Positions 1-6,837 of a DNA stretch of 15,272 bases are shown here, in pieces. This DNA is from Deltaproteobacteria bacterium RIFCSPHIGHO2_02_FULL_40_11 (GTDB taxonomy: Bacteria > Bdellovibrionota > JACOXK01 > 2-02-FULL-40-11). The notes below the pieces were generated by a model that saw nothing but the letters and a program-made list of their open reading frames with translations, had not been told where the DNA came from and did no database searches. Each line of letters begins with the position of its first letter. The first letter of the stretch is position 1. The stretch covers positions 5,701-20,972 of the forward strand of contig MGRI01000076.1 in assembly GCA_001798105.1 (NCBI GenBank), given 5' to 3'. The position numbers and the translations under genes were made by a program.

Positions 1-85
1 TCTGGACTGCCTTTGCTTGACCTGAGTTTGCGAAACTTAAAGATACAACGACACTTAAAACACCTAACGACACCTTCTTTAACAC
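1..85 (-). CDS. Secreted protein, 5' end only (partial)
   Basis: Only the first 28 codons lie in the window; the gene runs off the left edge. The reading starts at a GTG (85..83) six bases after a perfect AGGAGG (97..92). The peptide has a Lys-Lys pair at residues 3-4, a hydrophobic stretch of Val, Leu and Ser up to about residue 18, and an Ala-Lys-Ala ending at residue 26. That is a classic Sec signal peptide with a likely cut after Ala26. A promoter-like sequence lies about 120 bases upstream. The mature part is not visible, so the function is unknown. The plus strand is also open over these bases, but it has no start or ribosome site. A TTG at 89 in another frame gives no signal peptide, so GTG is preferred. 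Confidence 0.7.
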   Translation of the reverse strand, partial: MLKKVSLGVLSVVVSLSFANSGQAKAVQ

Positions 86-91
86 TCAATA

Positions 92-121
92 CCTCCTAAA
101 AAAAATGGTTTTTTTATTTAG
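92..121 (-). promoter_or_regulatory. Ribosome site with abutting A/U hairpin in leader of gene 1-85
   Basis: The mRNA leader has an A-run and a U-run that pair across 96-121: about ten pairs, nearly all A-U, one bulged A at 116, and a five-base loop at 106-110. The 3' arm ends inside the first two bases of the AGGAGG (97..92). The hairpin could therefore modulate access to the ribosome site. The pairing is seen in the sequence; the regulation is inference. An A/U-rich stem this weak may also just be low-complexity DNA. Confidence 0.35.
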
Positions 122-203
122 CCCGACGATTTTTTTTAAAACAGGAAAGATTTTTGAACGACACCCCCTTATTTTCTAGGTTTTACTGCCCGATAATGTT
201 TCA

Positions 204-231
204 GTTATACCAAATTGACAAAACGCGTCAA
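204..231 (-). promoter_or_regulatory. Sigma-70-type promoter for gene 1-85
   Basis: On the minus strand, TTGACG (231..226) and TATAAC (209..204) are separated by 16 bases. Each box matches the sigma-70 consensus at five of six positions. Transcription would start near 197 and give a leader of about 110 bases before the GTG at 85. An inverted pair TTGAC (215-219) / GTCAA (227-231) overlaps the -35 region and could be an operator. Confidence 0.5.
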
Positions 232-270
232 GGTAATTTTTACATACTTATTTATTATTTTTAGAAAAGT

Positions 271-376
271 GTTGTCAGTGCGTAACAGATGGGGCGCGAA
301 ATACGCCATATGCTTCTGGATAAAACCATTGGCAGACATGCCAACAGGAGCTTATCTGAAAAGTATCACGAACAAC
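271..376 (+). ncRNA. Candidate structured RNA element, three-way junction
   Basis: Thirty base pairs can be drawn in 106 bases. The closing stem is 271-275/372-376, then a 2x2 internal loop, then 278-280/367-369. Stem P1 is 286-290/354-358. P2 is 293-296/304-307 with a seven-base loop. P3 is 312-318/345-351 and continues through a one-sided bulge (319-328) into 329-334/339-344 with loop GACA. The stretch looks richer in G and C than its flanks. P3 contains a T315/G348 pair, allowed as U-G only if the plus strand is transcribed, so plus is favoured. A TATTAT at 253-258 could be a -10 box, but no good -35 pairs with it. It matches no RNA family I can recall. A minus-strand 3' UTR role for the neighbouring gene, or a DNA cruciform, remains possible. 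Confidence 0.33.
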
Positions 377-399
377 GAGGATAATTTAAGCTAAATTTT

Positions 400-1545
400 C
401 TAATATTCCCACACAAAGTAAACAGATGTTTCGTTTTTATAATCTTTTCCCTGCTGTCCATCTGTATCCGATATAGAAACTTCAATAACCAGACGAGAAT
501 GATCATCTTTTTTAAAATCCTCTGTATATCCTAGTGAATGATTAAATACATAAGATATTTCCCATGCATCGGAGAGATCATCCCCTTCATTCCCACCAGT
601 TGGATCAAAAAAGAACTCAAAATGGCTACCACTACGCAGTAACTCCCGTTCGTTAGAATCCCATCCCCCCACACGCCTTGTATCCATAAAAGAAAACATC
701 AAGAGCATCCCAAGCAGTTCCCGAGGATTTAAGTTGGTTCTGCGATGTTGAACTCCAATAACACCCAAAGCCGATTGCTGAGGCCCCAAGTTCCACTGAT
801 AGCCTACTGTGTTTTGTGTCGTATAATAATCGTCTTCGTCATCGATAAACTCATTTTGGTACATACTTTCAATAAACCATTTTGGGGAAAATAGCGTAAT
901 ACGTCCTGCATAGGTATCAGATTCATGCAGTCGCGTATCCAATCGAGGCTGGAAATTTTGAGCACGCGAATAAGCTGTTTCTACGCGTGCCACTTTATCA
1001 CTCCATTTTACAGTATATTCTCCAGCAACTTCACCCCCATAAAATGTGTTACTGTTATGCTCCTGATTTTCGAGAGCAAACCGGTGATCTACATTCAAAC
1101 GCTCAGATACTCGAAACTGCCCCAAGGTTTGTCCAAATCCAAATGTCACCGAAGAACGATCATTTTCTGCTTTATATAGGTCATGCTCTTTATCATTATA
1201 AACTCTAAAAATCTGAACTTGCTCATCTCCCAACTTAAACGCAATCGTTGGATAGTCGGCTTGTTGAGAGGAATCTCCCTCTTTTTTATCTGCTATTTGA
1301 AAGCCAAATCGTAATAAGGAACGGTTAAAAACTCGTGTTGTAAGATCTGTTGTACGATCCCCAGCTGACTTTCGATCCGCTTCTAACCCAATATTAAATT
1401 GGGAACGCGCTTCATCCTGTGCGACCAACCCCTGCATTTGTCTTAAACGTTCTAAAAGTAACATGCTTTCATTTTTAGAAAAAACAGGTTGCACACAACA
1501 AAAACTGCCCAATAAAATGACGCCCCATCCAAACACTTTTTTCAT
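400..1545 (-). CDS. Putative outer-membrane beta-barrel protein, unrecognised family
   Basis: This is a 381-residue protein that I cannot assign to a named family. Residues 1-23 are a Sec signal peptide (Lys-Lys, hydrophobic core, a Cys pair at about 16-17, likely cut near Ser23). A short amphipathic Leu/Arg-rich helix follows at about 27-45. The rest shows alternating polar and aromatic residues, many Tyr, Phe and Trp, and acidic turns such as the Asp/Glu cluster near residue 235, as expected of beta-hairpins. It ends in an aromatic strand with a final Tyr, resembling the C-terminal signal for BAM insertion. The start is firm: GGGGAGG sits five bases before the ATG. It has its own promoter-like sequence and stands alone between ahcY and the 314-base gap. 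Export and barrel fold are inferred from composition; ligand and role are unknown. Confidence 0.75.
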   Translation of the reverse strand: MKKVFGWGVILLGSFCCVQPVFSKNESMLLLERLRQMQGLVAQDEARSQFNIGLEADRKSAGDRTTDLTTRVFNRSLLRFGFQIADKKEGDSSQQADYPTIAFKLGDEQVQIFRVYNDKEHDLYKAENDRSSVTFGFGQTLGQFRVSERLNVDHRFALENQEHNSNTFYGGEVAGEYTVKWSDKVARVETAYSRAQNFQPRLDTRLHESDTYAGRITLFSPKWFIESMYQNEFIDDEDDYYTTQNTVGYQWNLGPQQSALGVIGVQHRRTNLNPRELLGMLLMFSFMDTRRVGGWDSNERELLRSGSHFEFFFDPTGGNEGDDLSDAWEISYVFNHSLGYTEDFKKDDHSRLVIEVSISDTDGQQGKDYKNETSVYFVWEY

Positions 1546-1590
1546 AATTTCCTCCCCTTAAACTCCGCCTTACACTCGGAATGAAACCTG

Positions 1591-1617
1591 AATATATTGG
1601 AATGAAGTCTCTGTCAA
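1591..1617 (-). promoter_or_regulatory. Promoter for the barrel gene at 400-1545
   Basis: On the minus strand there is a perfect TTGACA (1617..1612) and a TATATT (1596..1591) 15 bases apart. Moving the -10 to TATTCA gives 17 bases but a worse box. Two copies of the octamer GGAATGAA on the plus strand (1578-1585 and 1599-1606) overlap and follow the core promoter, 21 bases apart, which suggests a regulator site. Confidence 0.45.
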
Positions 1618-1633
1618 GAAGGGTTGAGGTCGT

Positions 1634-2893
1634 TTACGTACCCATTTCCCAGGAATGGAGATACTTGTCTTGTTCTGCCGTCAGCGTATCAATCTTAATG
1701 CCCATGGCTTCGAGTTTTAGCTTTGCAATGTTTTGATCAATGGCTTCTGGAACGCGGTACACTCTTTTTTCAAGTTGAGCGGCGTTGTTTTTCACATATT
1801 CTGCGGATAAAGCTTGGTTTGCAAAGCTCATATCCATCACACTTGCGGGATGACCTTCTGCAACACTTAAGTTTACCAATCTACCTTCAGCCAAAACATA
1901 AATTCGTTTGTTATTTTCAAGCGTATACTCTTCCATCACACCGCGAACGGTTCTTTTATTTTTGGTAAGCCGTCCCAGATCTTCTAAAGCAAGCTCAACA
2001 TTGAAATGCCCAGAGTTTGCAACAATGGCGCCATCTTTCATCAGCGCAAAATGTTCGGGACGAATGACATGAATATCACCTGTCACAGTACAGAAAAAAT
2101 CACCTTTGGGGGAAGCTTCTTCAATCGGCATCACATCAAACCCGTCCATCACCGCTTCAATAGCACGCAAGGGATTAATCTCTGTCACAACAACTCTCGC
2201 CCCCATCCCTTTGGCACGCATCGCAACCCCACGTCCACACCAGCCGTAGCCACATACCACAAAAACAGATCCCGCCAAAAGTCTGTTGGTGCCACGAATA
2301 ATGCCATCAATCGTACTTTGGCCCGTTCCATAACGATTATCAAAAAAATGTTTGGTATTAGCATCGTTTACGGCAATGATTGGATATTGTAAAACTTTAT
2401 CATGCGCCATGCTTTGTAGGCGAATCACCCCTGTTGTGGTTTCTTCTGTCCCGCCAATAATATTTTTTAAAAGATCCTTCTTTTTGGTATGAATCTGCGT
2501 CACCAAATCTGCTCCATCATCCATCGTAAAGTTTGGCGCAACATCTAAAACGGCATTAATATGATTGTAATAGGTTTCTTTATCTTCCCCCTTAATTGAA
2601 AAAACAGGAATACCATCGTGTTTTACCAAAGAAGCTGCAACATCATCTTGCGTACTTAAAGGATTCGATGCACATAAATAAACTTCTGCCCCACCCGCCT
2701 TTAAGGTTCGCATTAAATTGGCTGTTTCTGCTGTGACGTGTAAACATGCCGCCGCTTTCACACCTTTTAAAGGTTTTTCTTTTTCAAAATGTTGTTTAAT
2801 GGATTCCAAAACAGGCATGTCTTGGGCTGCCCAATCAATTCTGTCTTTCCCCTGCGTGGCCAAGGCCAAGTCTTTAATATCGTGTGGAACCAT
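1634..2893 (-). CDS. ahcY: S-adenosylhomocysteine hydrolase (adenosylhomocysteinase)
   Basis: The enzyme splits S-adenosylhomocysteine into adenosine and homocysteine with tightly bound NAD, relieving product inhibition of cytosolic methyltransferases. From the ATG at 2893 it is 419 residues. Visible landmarks are the substrate-side HVTAETA (52-58) and NPLSTQDD (77-84), the catalytic Lys181 and Asp185 in NDANTKHFFDN, the NAD loop Gly215-Tyr-Gly-Trp-Cys-Gly-Arg-Gly222, and a late AEGHP (345-349). The tail ends Trp-Glu-Met-Gly-Thr and lacks the Tyr-ending tail of the longer E. coli-less, eukaryote-like forms. It therefore looks like the compact type seen in archaea and many bacteria. The frame is open further upstream to 2944, but that would run into metK. 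The chosen start has GAGG five bases before it and lies two bases after the metK stop, so the two are co-translated as a SAM-cycle pair. Confidence 0.96.
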   Translation of the reverse strand: MVPHDIKDLALATQGKDRIDWAAQDMPVLESIKQHFEKEKPLKGVKAAACLHVTAETANLMRTLKAGGAEVYLCASNPLSTQDDVAASLVKHDGIPVFSIKGEDKETYYNHINAVLDVAPNFTMDDGADLVTQIHTKKKDLLKNIIGGTEETTTGVIRLQSMAHDKVLQYPIIAVNDANTKHFFDNRYGTGQSTIDGIIRGTNRLLAGSVFVVCGYGWCGRGVAMRAKGMGARVVVTEINPLRAIEAVMDGFDVMPIEEASPKGDFFCTVTGDIHVIRPEHFALMKDGAIVANSGHFNVELALEDLGRLTKNKRTVRGVMEEYTLENNKRIYVLAEGRLVNLSVAEGHPASVMDMSFANQALSAEYVKNNAAQLEKRVYRVPEAIDQNIAKLKLEAMGIKIDTLTAEQDKYLHSWEMGT

Positions 2894-2895
2894 TT

Positions 2896-4062
2896 TTACC
2901 TCACCACTCTTTGCAGATCTTTGACTTTGTCTGTTTTTTCCCATGTAAATTCAGGTTCAATACGACCAAAGTGCCCAAATGCTGCCGTCTTTTGATAAAT
3001 GGGCCGCTGTAAATCCAACGTTCGAATAATTCCTTTTGGCGTTAAATCAAAAATTTCTCGAACGACTTCTTCTAACTTTTCAAGCGAAACTTTTTCTGTT
3101 CCATAAGCATTGATATGCACTGAAACAGGCTCTGCCACGCCAATCGCATAGGCCAATTGAATGAGACAACGATCTGCGAGCCCCGCTGCTACAATATTTT
3201 TTGCAACATAACGCCCCATGTAAGATGCCGACCGATCTACTTTTGAAGGATCTTTTCCAGAAAATGCACCTCCCCCATGCGCGCCATGACCGCCATAGGT
3301 ATCAACAATAATTTTTCGACCTGTAAGGCCTGCGTCTCCTTGCGGACCGCCCACCACAAACCGTCCCGTTGGATTGACCAAGAATTTTGTCTTTTCATCT
3401 AGGTATTCTTTGGCAATGGTTTTTCGAATGACTTCTTCAATCACACCCTCTTGGACTTCTTTATGAGATACTTTTTCATCATGTTGCGTTGAAACCACAA
3501 TCGTTGCAATACGAACTGGCCGATCGCCATCATACTCAACTGTGACTTGCGATTTTCCATCGGGTCTTAAAAAGGGAAGTTTTTTCTTTTTGCGAGCCTC
3601 ACTTAAAGCCTTGGTTAAACGGTGGGCTTCTAAAATCGAAAGCGGCATCAAAACATCGGTTTCGTTCACAGCATACCCAAACATGAGGCCTTGATCGCCA
3701 GCGCCTTGTTCTTTAAATAATCCCTCACCTTCGCTGACCCCTTGTGAAATATCCGGAGACTGCTTATCTAAGGACGTTAAAACGGAGCATGTTTTATAAT
3801 CAAACCCCATGGAAGAATCGGTATAGCCAATTTCATGAATGGTTTTTCGAACCAGGTCTGGAATATCGACAAAAGTCTTTGAGGTAATCTCCCCTGCCAC
3901 CATGACAACCCCGGTATTGACGAGCGTTTCACACGCCACACGCGATGTTTTATCTCCTTGTAAATAGGCATCTAAAACGGCATCCGAAATTTGGTCACAA
4001 ATTTTATCAGGATGCCCTTCGGTTACGGATTCCGATGTAAATAAAGACTTTCGATTTGCCAT
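2896..4062 (-). CDS. metK: S-adenosylmethionine synthetase
   Basis: The enzyme makes SAM from methionine and ATP, releasing phosphate and pyrophosphate; it acts in the cytosol as a tetramer. The protein is 388 residues, the usual length. The N-terminus has the family signature around residues 7-25, with His17 and Asp19 of GHPDK. GAGDQGLMFGYA, the conserved ATP and Mg region, comes near residue 120. The glycine-rich P-loop-like GGHGAHGGGAFSGKD, with the following DRSASY, comes near residue 260. AAGGAG lies eight bases before the ATG. It is the upstream member of a pair with ahcY. No SAM- or SAH-riboswitch is visible: only 61 bases separate it from rapZ, and these hold a promoter-like sequence. 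A tandem metK-ahcY places SAM production and SAH clearance under one control. Confidence 0.97.
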   Translation of the reverse strand: MANRKSLFTSESVTEGHPDKICDQISDAVLDAYLQGDKTSRVACETLVNTGVVMVAGEITSKTFVDIPDLVRKTIHEIGYTDSSMGFDYKTCSVLTSLDKQSPDISQGVSEGEGLFKEQGAGDQGLMFGYAVNETDVLMPLSILEAHRLTKALSEARKKKKLPFLRPDGKSQVTVEYDGDRPVRIATIVVSTQHDEKVSHKEVQEGVIEEVIRKTIAKEYLDEKTKFLVNPTGRFVVGGPQGDAGLTGRKIIVDTYGGHGAHGGGAFSGKDPSKVDRSASYMGRYVAKNIVAAGLADRCLIQLAYAIGVAEPVSVHINAYGTEKVSLEKLEEVVREIFDLTPKGIIRTLDLQRPIYQKTAAFGHFGRIEPEFTWEKTDKVKDLQRVVR

Positions 4063-4088
4063 AATATGATCTCCTTATCTTGAAAGTA

Positions 4089-4117
4089 AAACTAATCGGG
4101 GAAAAAGCACATGTCAA
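4089..4117 (-). promoter_or_regulatory. Promoter for metK-ahcY
   Basis: On the minus strand a perfect TTGACA (4117..4112) is followed after 17 bases by TAGTTT (4094..4089), a weak -10. The spacing and perfect -35 fit the pattern of other operon starts in this window. It would let metK-ahcY be transcribed apart from the rapZ cluster, although read-through is possible since no terminator is seen. Confidence 0.45.
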
Positions 4118-4123
4118 TGGATT

Positions 4124-4975
4124 TTACTTTTGAATGTCTCTGTGCTTAATTTTAAAGGGCATTTTCTTTTCTGTAAGAAAATCTTTGAGACGCTCGACAA
4201 TGGCCACAGATCTGTGTTTTCCGCCTGTACACCCAATGGCTAGCGTAAAATAAGATTTTCCCTCGGAACGATACAAGGGCAATAAATACGTTAAAAAATC
4301 TTCGAATTTTTTTAAAAAAGTCTTCGTTTCCTGTTGCGCCATAATAAATTCTTGGACTTGGGGTGTTTCCCCGGTTAAGTCTTTCAGCGTGTCTATAAAA
4401 TAAGGATTCGGTAAAAACCGAACATCCATCACAAAATCTGCCTGGGTGGGGACCCCATAGCTATAGCCAAAGGACATGAGCATCATTTCCATTTCATGGG
4501 TGGGTTCCAATTTTCGAAAGGTTTTATAAATATAGTCCCTTAGCTGGTGCACATTAAACCGCGAGGTATCAATTGTAAAATCTGCACACTGATAAAGAGG
4601 TTGAAACATCTTTTTTTCCTTTTCAATCGCCTCATCGATCGAAAGCTTTGAAAATGTATGTCGTCTTCTTGTTTCTTGGAAACGCCTTCGAATCACTTCG
4701 TCAGAGGCCTCTAAAAGAATAATTTCCACTGTCCACCTGTCAGACATGTCTTGTTTAATTTTTTGAAAATCTGCTAAAGATAAATTCCCACTTCGAATAT
4801 CAATTAAAACAGCTACTTTTGTAATTTCTTCCTGGGAGCTTTTGGTGAGCTCTAAAAAAGTGGGTAAGAGTTTGAAAGGAAGGTTATCAATACAATAATA
4901 ACCGATGTCTTCTAATGCCCGTAAAGCAGTGCTTTTACCTGCACCAGAGACACCGGTTAAAATAACTAAGTTCAT
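4124..4975 (-). CDS. rapZ: RapZ-type nucleotide-binding protein (RNase adapter family)
   Basis: This 283-residue P-loop protein belongs to the RapZ/YvcJ family. In E. coli RapZ binds small RNAs, guides RNase E to GlmZ and tunes glucosamine-6-phosphate supply for cell-envelope precursors; in other phyla the role is less clear. The Walker A motif is Gly8-Val-Ser-Gly-Ala-Gly-Lys-Ser-Thr16. A hydrophobic VAVLIDIRS strand lies near residue 55. The family C-terminal domain carries the invariant GCTGGKHRSV near residues 248-257 and ends in a basic tail. The ATG overlaps the hpf stop as ATGA (4975..4972), and there is little Shine-Dalgarno signal, so translation is probably coupled to hpf. Position after rpoN and hpf is the classic context. 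Whether it acts on GlmZ-like RNA here cannot be told. Confidence 0.95.
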   Translation of the reverse strand: MNLVILTGVSGAGKSTALRALEDIGYYCIDNLPFKLLPTFLELTKSSQEEITKVAVLIDIRSGNLSLADFQKIKQDMSDRWTVEIILLEASDEVIRRRFQETRRRHTFSKLSIDEAIEKEKKMFQPLYQCADFTIDTSRFNVHQLRDYIYKTFRKLEPTHEMEMMLMSFGYSYGVPTQADFVMDVRFLPNPYFIDTLKDLTGETPQVQEFIMAQQETKTFLKKFEDFLTYLLPLYRSEGKSYFTLAIGCTGGKHRSVAIVERLKDFLTEKKMPFKIKHRDIQK

Positions 4976-5373
4976 GCAACTTTTTTCTTTTTTTGGTTAT
5001 AATAAGAGGCTGCTGCAGACAAATGGTCTTCATCGTACATGCTTTGCGCTCCTCTGAGACGTCCTTCTTTGGAACGTTCATAGTTTTTATGACCTTTTGT
5101 TTTTTCTTTATACCGCCTGAGTTGCTCATGTAACCCATGCATTGCCTGATCTACCGACGCATACATGTCCGTTGTTTTTCCTTCTGCATGAAATTCTTTT
5201 CCTTTTTCAAGCAACGTAATATTGACCGTATGTAAATGACGGTCCATGTCAAAGATGATTTTCATATGGGTGGGTTGAATGAGATATTTTTTGAGCTTGT
5301 CAACTTTGTCTTCTGTGTGCTTTCTTAAGCCGTCCGTGGCATCCAAATGCCTAAAAATAAGTTCGAGTTTCAT
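4972..5373 (-). CDS. hpf: Ribosome hibernation promoting factor, short form
   Basis: A 133-residue HPF/YfiA-family protein that binds the 30S subunit and stabilises inactive ribosomes in slow growth. The conserved beta-alpha fold covers roughly residues 1-100: MKLELIFRHLDAT at the start, a DKLKKY helix, strand MKIIFDMDRH, then EGKTTDMYASVDQAMHGLHEQLRRYKEK. A polar tail of about 33 residues follows, ending Lys-Lys-Lys-Lys-Val-Ala. It lacks the roughly 60-residue C-terminal domain by which long HPF dimerises ribosomes directly, so it is a short form with an unrelated tail. GGAGG precedes the ATG by six bases. It lies 15 bases after rpoN and overlaps rapZ by four bases. Confidence 0.93.
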   Translation of the reverse strand: MKLELIFRHLDATDGLRKHTEDKVDKLKKYLIQPTHMKIIFDMDRHLHTVNITLLEKGKEFHAEGKTTDMYASVDQAMHGLHEQLRRYKEKTKGHKNYERSKEGRLRGAQSMYDEDHLSAAASYYNQKKKKVA

Positions 5374-5388
5374 GTGATACCTCCTTTA

Positions 5389-6816
5389 TTAAAAAAACTT
5401 TTTCCGCTTTGATGATGGCAAAATATTCAGCATCTCCCTGTATTTTGCGATCGTTCTTCTTGCAATGCGAATGCCATCTGCCTTTAAAAGATCTACCAGA
5501 TGTTGATCCGAATAAGGATTTTTGACATCCTCGCCACTTACCAATCGTTTAATCTTATTTTTTACACTCTCGGAGGCCATTTCCACATCTCCCCCTTTTC
5601 CAATACTGGAATTAAAAAAGTATTTCAGTTCATAAATCCCTTGTTGGGTGTGTACATATTTATTGGTGGTGACTCGGCTTACCGTAGATTCATGCATGCC
5701 AATGTCTTGCGCCACGTCTCTTAAAACCATGGGCTTTAAATGTTCAGAACCTTTGTCTAAAAACGCCAACTGATATTTTACAATACTTTCCGTAACCTTA
5801 TAAATCGTTCTTTGCCGTTGATGAATGGAGCGAATGAGCCAAACCGCAGAACGTAATTTTTCTTGAATGTATTCTTTGGTTAGAGACCCCGTTGTTTTTC
5901 CTTTTAAAATATTCTTATAAAAGTTACTGATTCGAAGCCTGGGCAACCCTTCTTCATTTAAGGTAATTTCATATTTTCCATTGATCTTGGTTACAAACAC
6001 ATCGGGTGTAATGTAATGGGTATCTGTACTGGAAAAAGACCGCCCGGGCTTGGGTTCCATATTAAGAACCACTTTAGAAAGCTCAATAACCTTATCCATC
6101 GATAAATTCATCGATTTTGAAATGGCAGAATAGTTTTTCTTTTCCAAATGATGCAAATTCTCTTGAATGAGCTTTTCTAAAAACTCGTCTCTGGGATCCA
6201 ACTGCATGGCCTGCGCCAAAAGACACTCTTTTAAATCTCGGGCCCCCACACCCACAGGGTCAAAAGATTGAATCACTTTTAAAGCTTTTTCACATTGATC
6301 TAAAGACCATCCTTCTTTCGCAATAATTTCTTCCAATGAAATTTTTAAGTAACCATCATCGTTAATATTGCCAATCAGCATCATGGCAATATTTTCCAAA
6401 TCCCCTTCCAATCGCTTCGTCATCTGAATTTGCCAAACCAGGTGTTCATGTAGATCTTTGGTCTTTGAAGTAACATTTTCAAAAGGTGTAACATCGTCTG
6501 CTGGACGAACAGTAGACTGCGGCATCGAAGGATTGTAACTTTCAACATAAGATTGCCAATCGAAGCTATCTTCCCCTTCTACAATTTTTTCCTGGGGCGC
6601 TTCTTTCGCCCGGTCAGATTCTTCAGCAGAACCTTCTCGGTCTTTTTCCTGAAGGTCTTGGGATTCCTCTAGAACTGGATTTTCCATCATTTCTTTGGTG
6701 ATCATGTTTTCCAATTCCAGACGAGAAAGTTGTAAAAGTTTGATCGCTTGTTGCAATTGTGGCGTCATGACCAACGACTGGGTCATCTTTAGAGATTGCT
6801 TCATTTCATATGCCAT
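5389..6816 (-). CDS. rpoN: RNA polymerase sigma-54 factor
   Basis: Sigma-54 directs RNA polymerase to -24/-12 promoters that need AAA+ activators. The protein is 475 residues, normal for the family. Region I is the Gln/Leu-rich N-terminus (about 5-45, including SLVMTPQLQQAIKLLQL) that contacts activators. Region II is an acidic linker at about 55-90. The core-binding domain covers about 110-300. A helix-turn-helix containing RDVAQDIGMHESTVSR lies near residues 365-380. The RpoN box ARRTIAKYRE is at 452-461. The ribosome site is poor: a G-run lies about nine bases before the ATG, without an AGGAG. Translation may depend on coupling to lptB, whose stop is 21 bases upstream. It sits in the usual lptB-rpoN-hpf order. 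Confidence 0.97.
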   Translation of the reverse strand: MAYEMKQSLKMTQSLVMTPQLQQAIKLLQLSRLELENMITKEMMENPVLEESQDLQEKDREGSAEESDRAKEAPQEKIVEGEDSFDWQSYVESYNPSMPQSTVRPADDVTPFENVTSKTKDLHEHLVWQIQMTKRLEGDLENIAMMLIGNINDDGYLKISLEEIIAKEGWSLDQCEKALKVIQSFDPVGVGARDLKECLLAQAMQLDPRDEFLEKLIQENLHHLEKKNYSAISKSMNLSMDKVIELSKVVLNMEPKPGRSFSSTDTHYITPDVFVTKINGKYEITLNEEGLPRLRISNFYKNILKGKTTGSLTKEYIQEKLRSAVWLIRSIHQRQRTIYKVTESIVKYQLAFLDKGSEHLKPMVLRDVAQDIGMHESTVSRVTTNKYVHTQQGIYELKYFFNSSIGKGGDVEMASESVKNKIKRLVSGEDVKNPYSDQHLVDLLKADGIRIARRTIAKYREMLNILPSSKRKKFF

Positions 6817-6837
6817 ATAAACTTGCCCCCAACTTTT

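Larger units (their letters stand above)
86..399. other. Intergenic region of 314 bases
   Basis: This stretch separates two minus-strand genes. It holds the leader and promoter of the left gene (about 86-231), an AT-rich linker (232-270), the structured element (271-376), and a small A/T inverted repeat, AATTTA (383-388) and TAAATT (392-397), just past the stop of the gene at 400. That repeat could be a weak transcript end for the 400-1545 gene, but it lacks a G/C stem and a T-run. I see no convincing protein-coding gene here. Confidence 0.7.

Noticed and set aside
47..164. Three copies of AACGACAC (47-54, 66-73, 157-164)
   Set aside because: Two fall inside the signal-peptide codons (Val/Ser repeats) and the spacing is irregular, so chance and codon repetition are enough.
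121..197. Direct repeat GCCCGACGAT / GCCCGATAAT (121-130 and 188-197) in the leader of gene 1-85
   Set aside because: Only eight of ten bases match and 67 bases separate the copies; there is no supporting structure.
329..344. Possible sigma-54 -24/-12 promoter in TTGGCAGACATGCCAA
   Set aside because: The GG and GC elements are not ten bases apart as sigma-54 needs; the sequence is a hairpin stem.
271..376. Integron attC recombination site
   Set aside because: The ends do not fit RYYYAAC and GTTRRRY in the right order, and no integrase or cassette array is present.
269..394. Short plus-strand frame (GTG start, about 41 residues) across the structured element
   Set aside because: No ribosome site before the GTG, no recognisable protein, and the same bases are better explained by base pairing.
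2006..2392. 128-codon plus-strand open frame opposite ahcY
   Set aside because: It is antisense to a well-conserved enzyme, with no ribosome site and a composition typical of a shadow frame.
4063..4123. SAM or SAH riboswitch before metK-ahcY
   Set aside because: Only 61 bases are available, they contain a promoter-like sequence, and no riboswitch core is visible.
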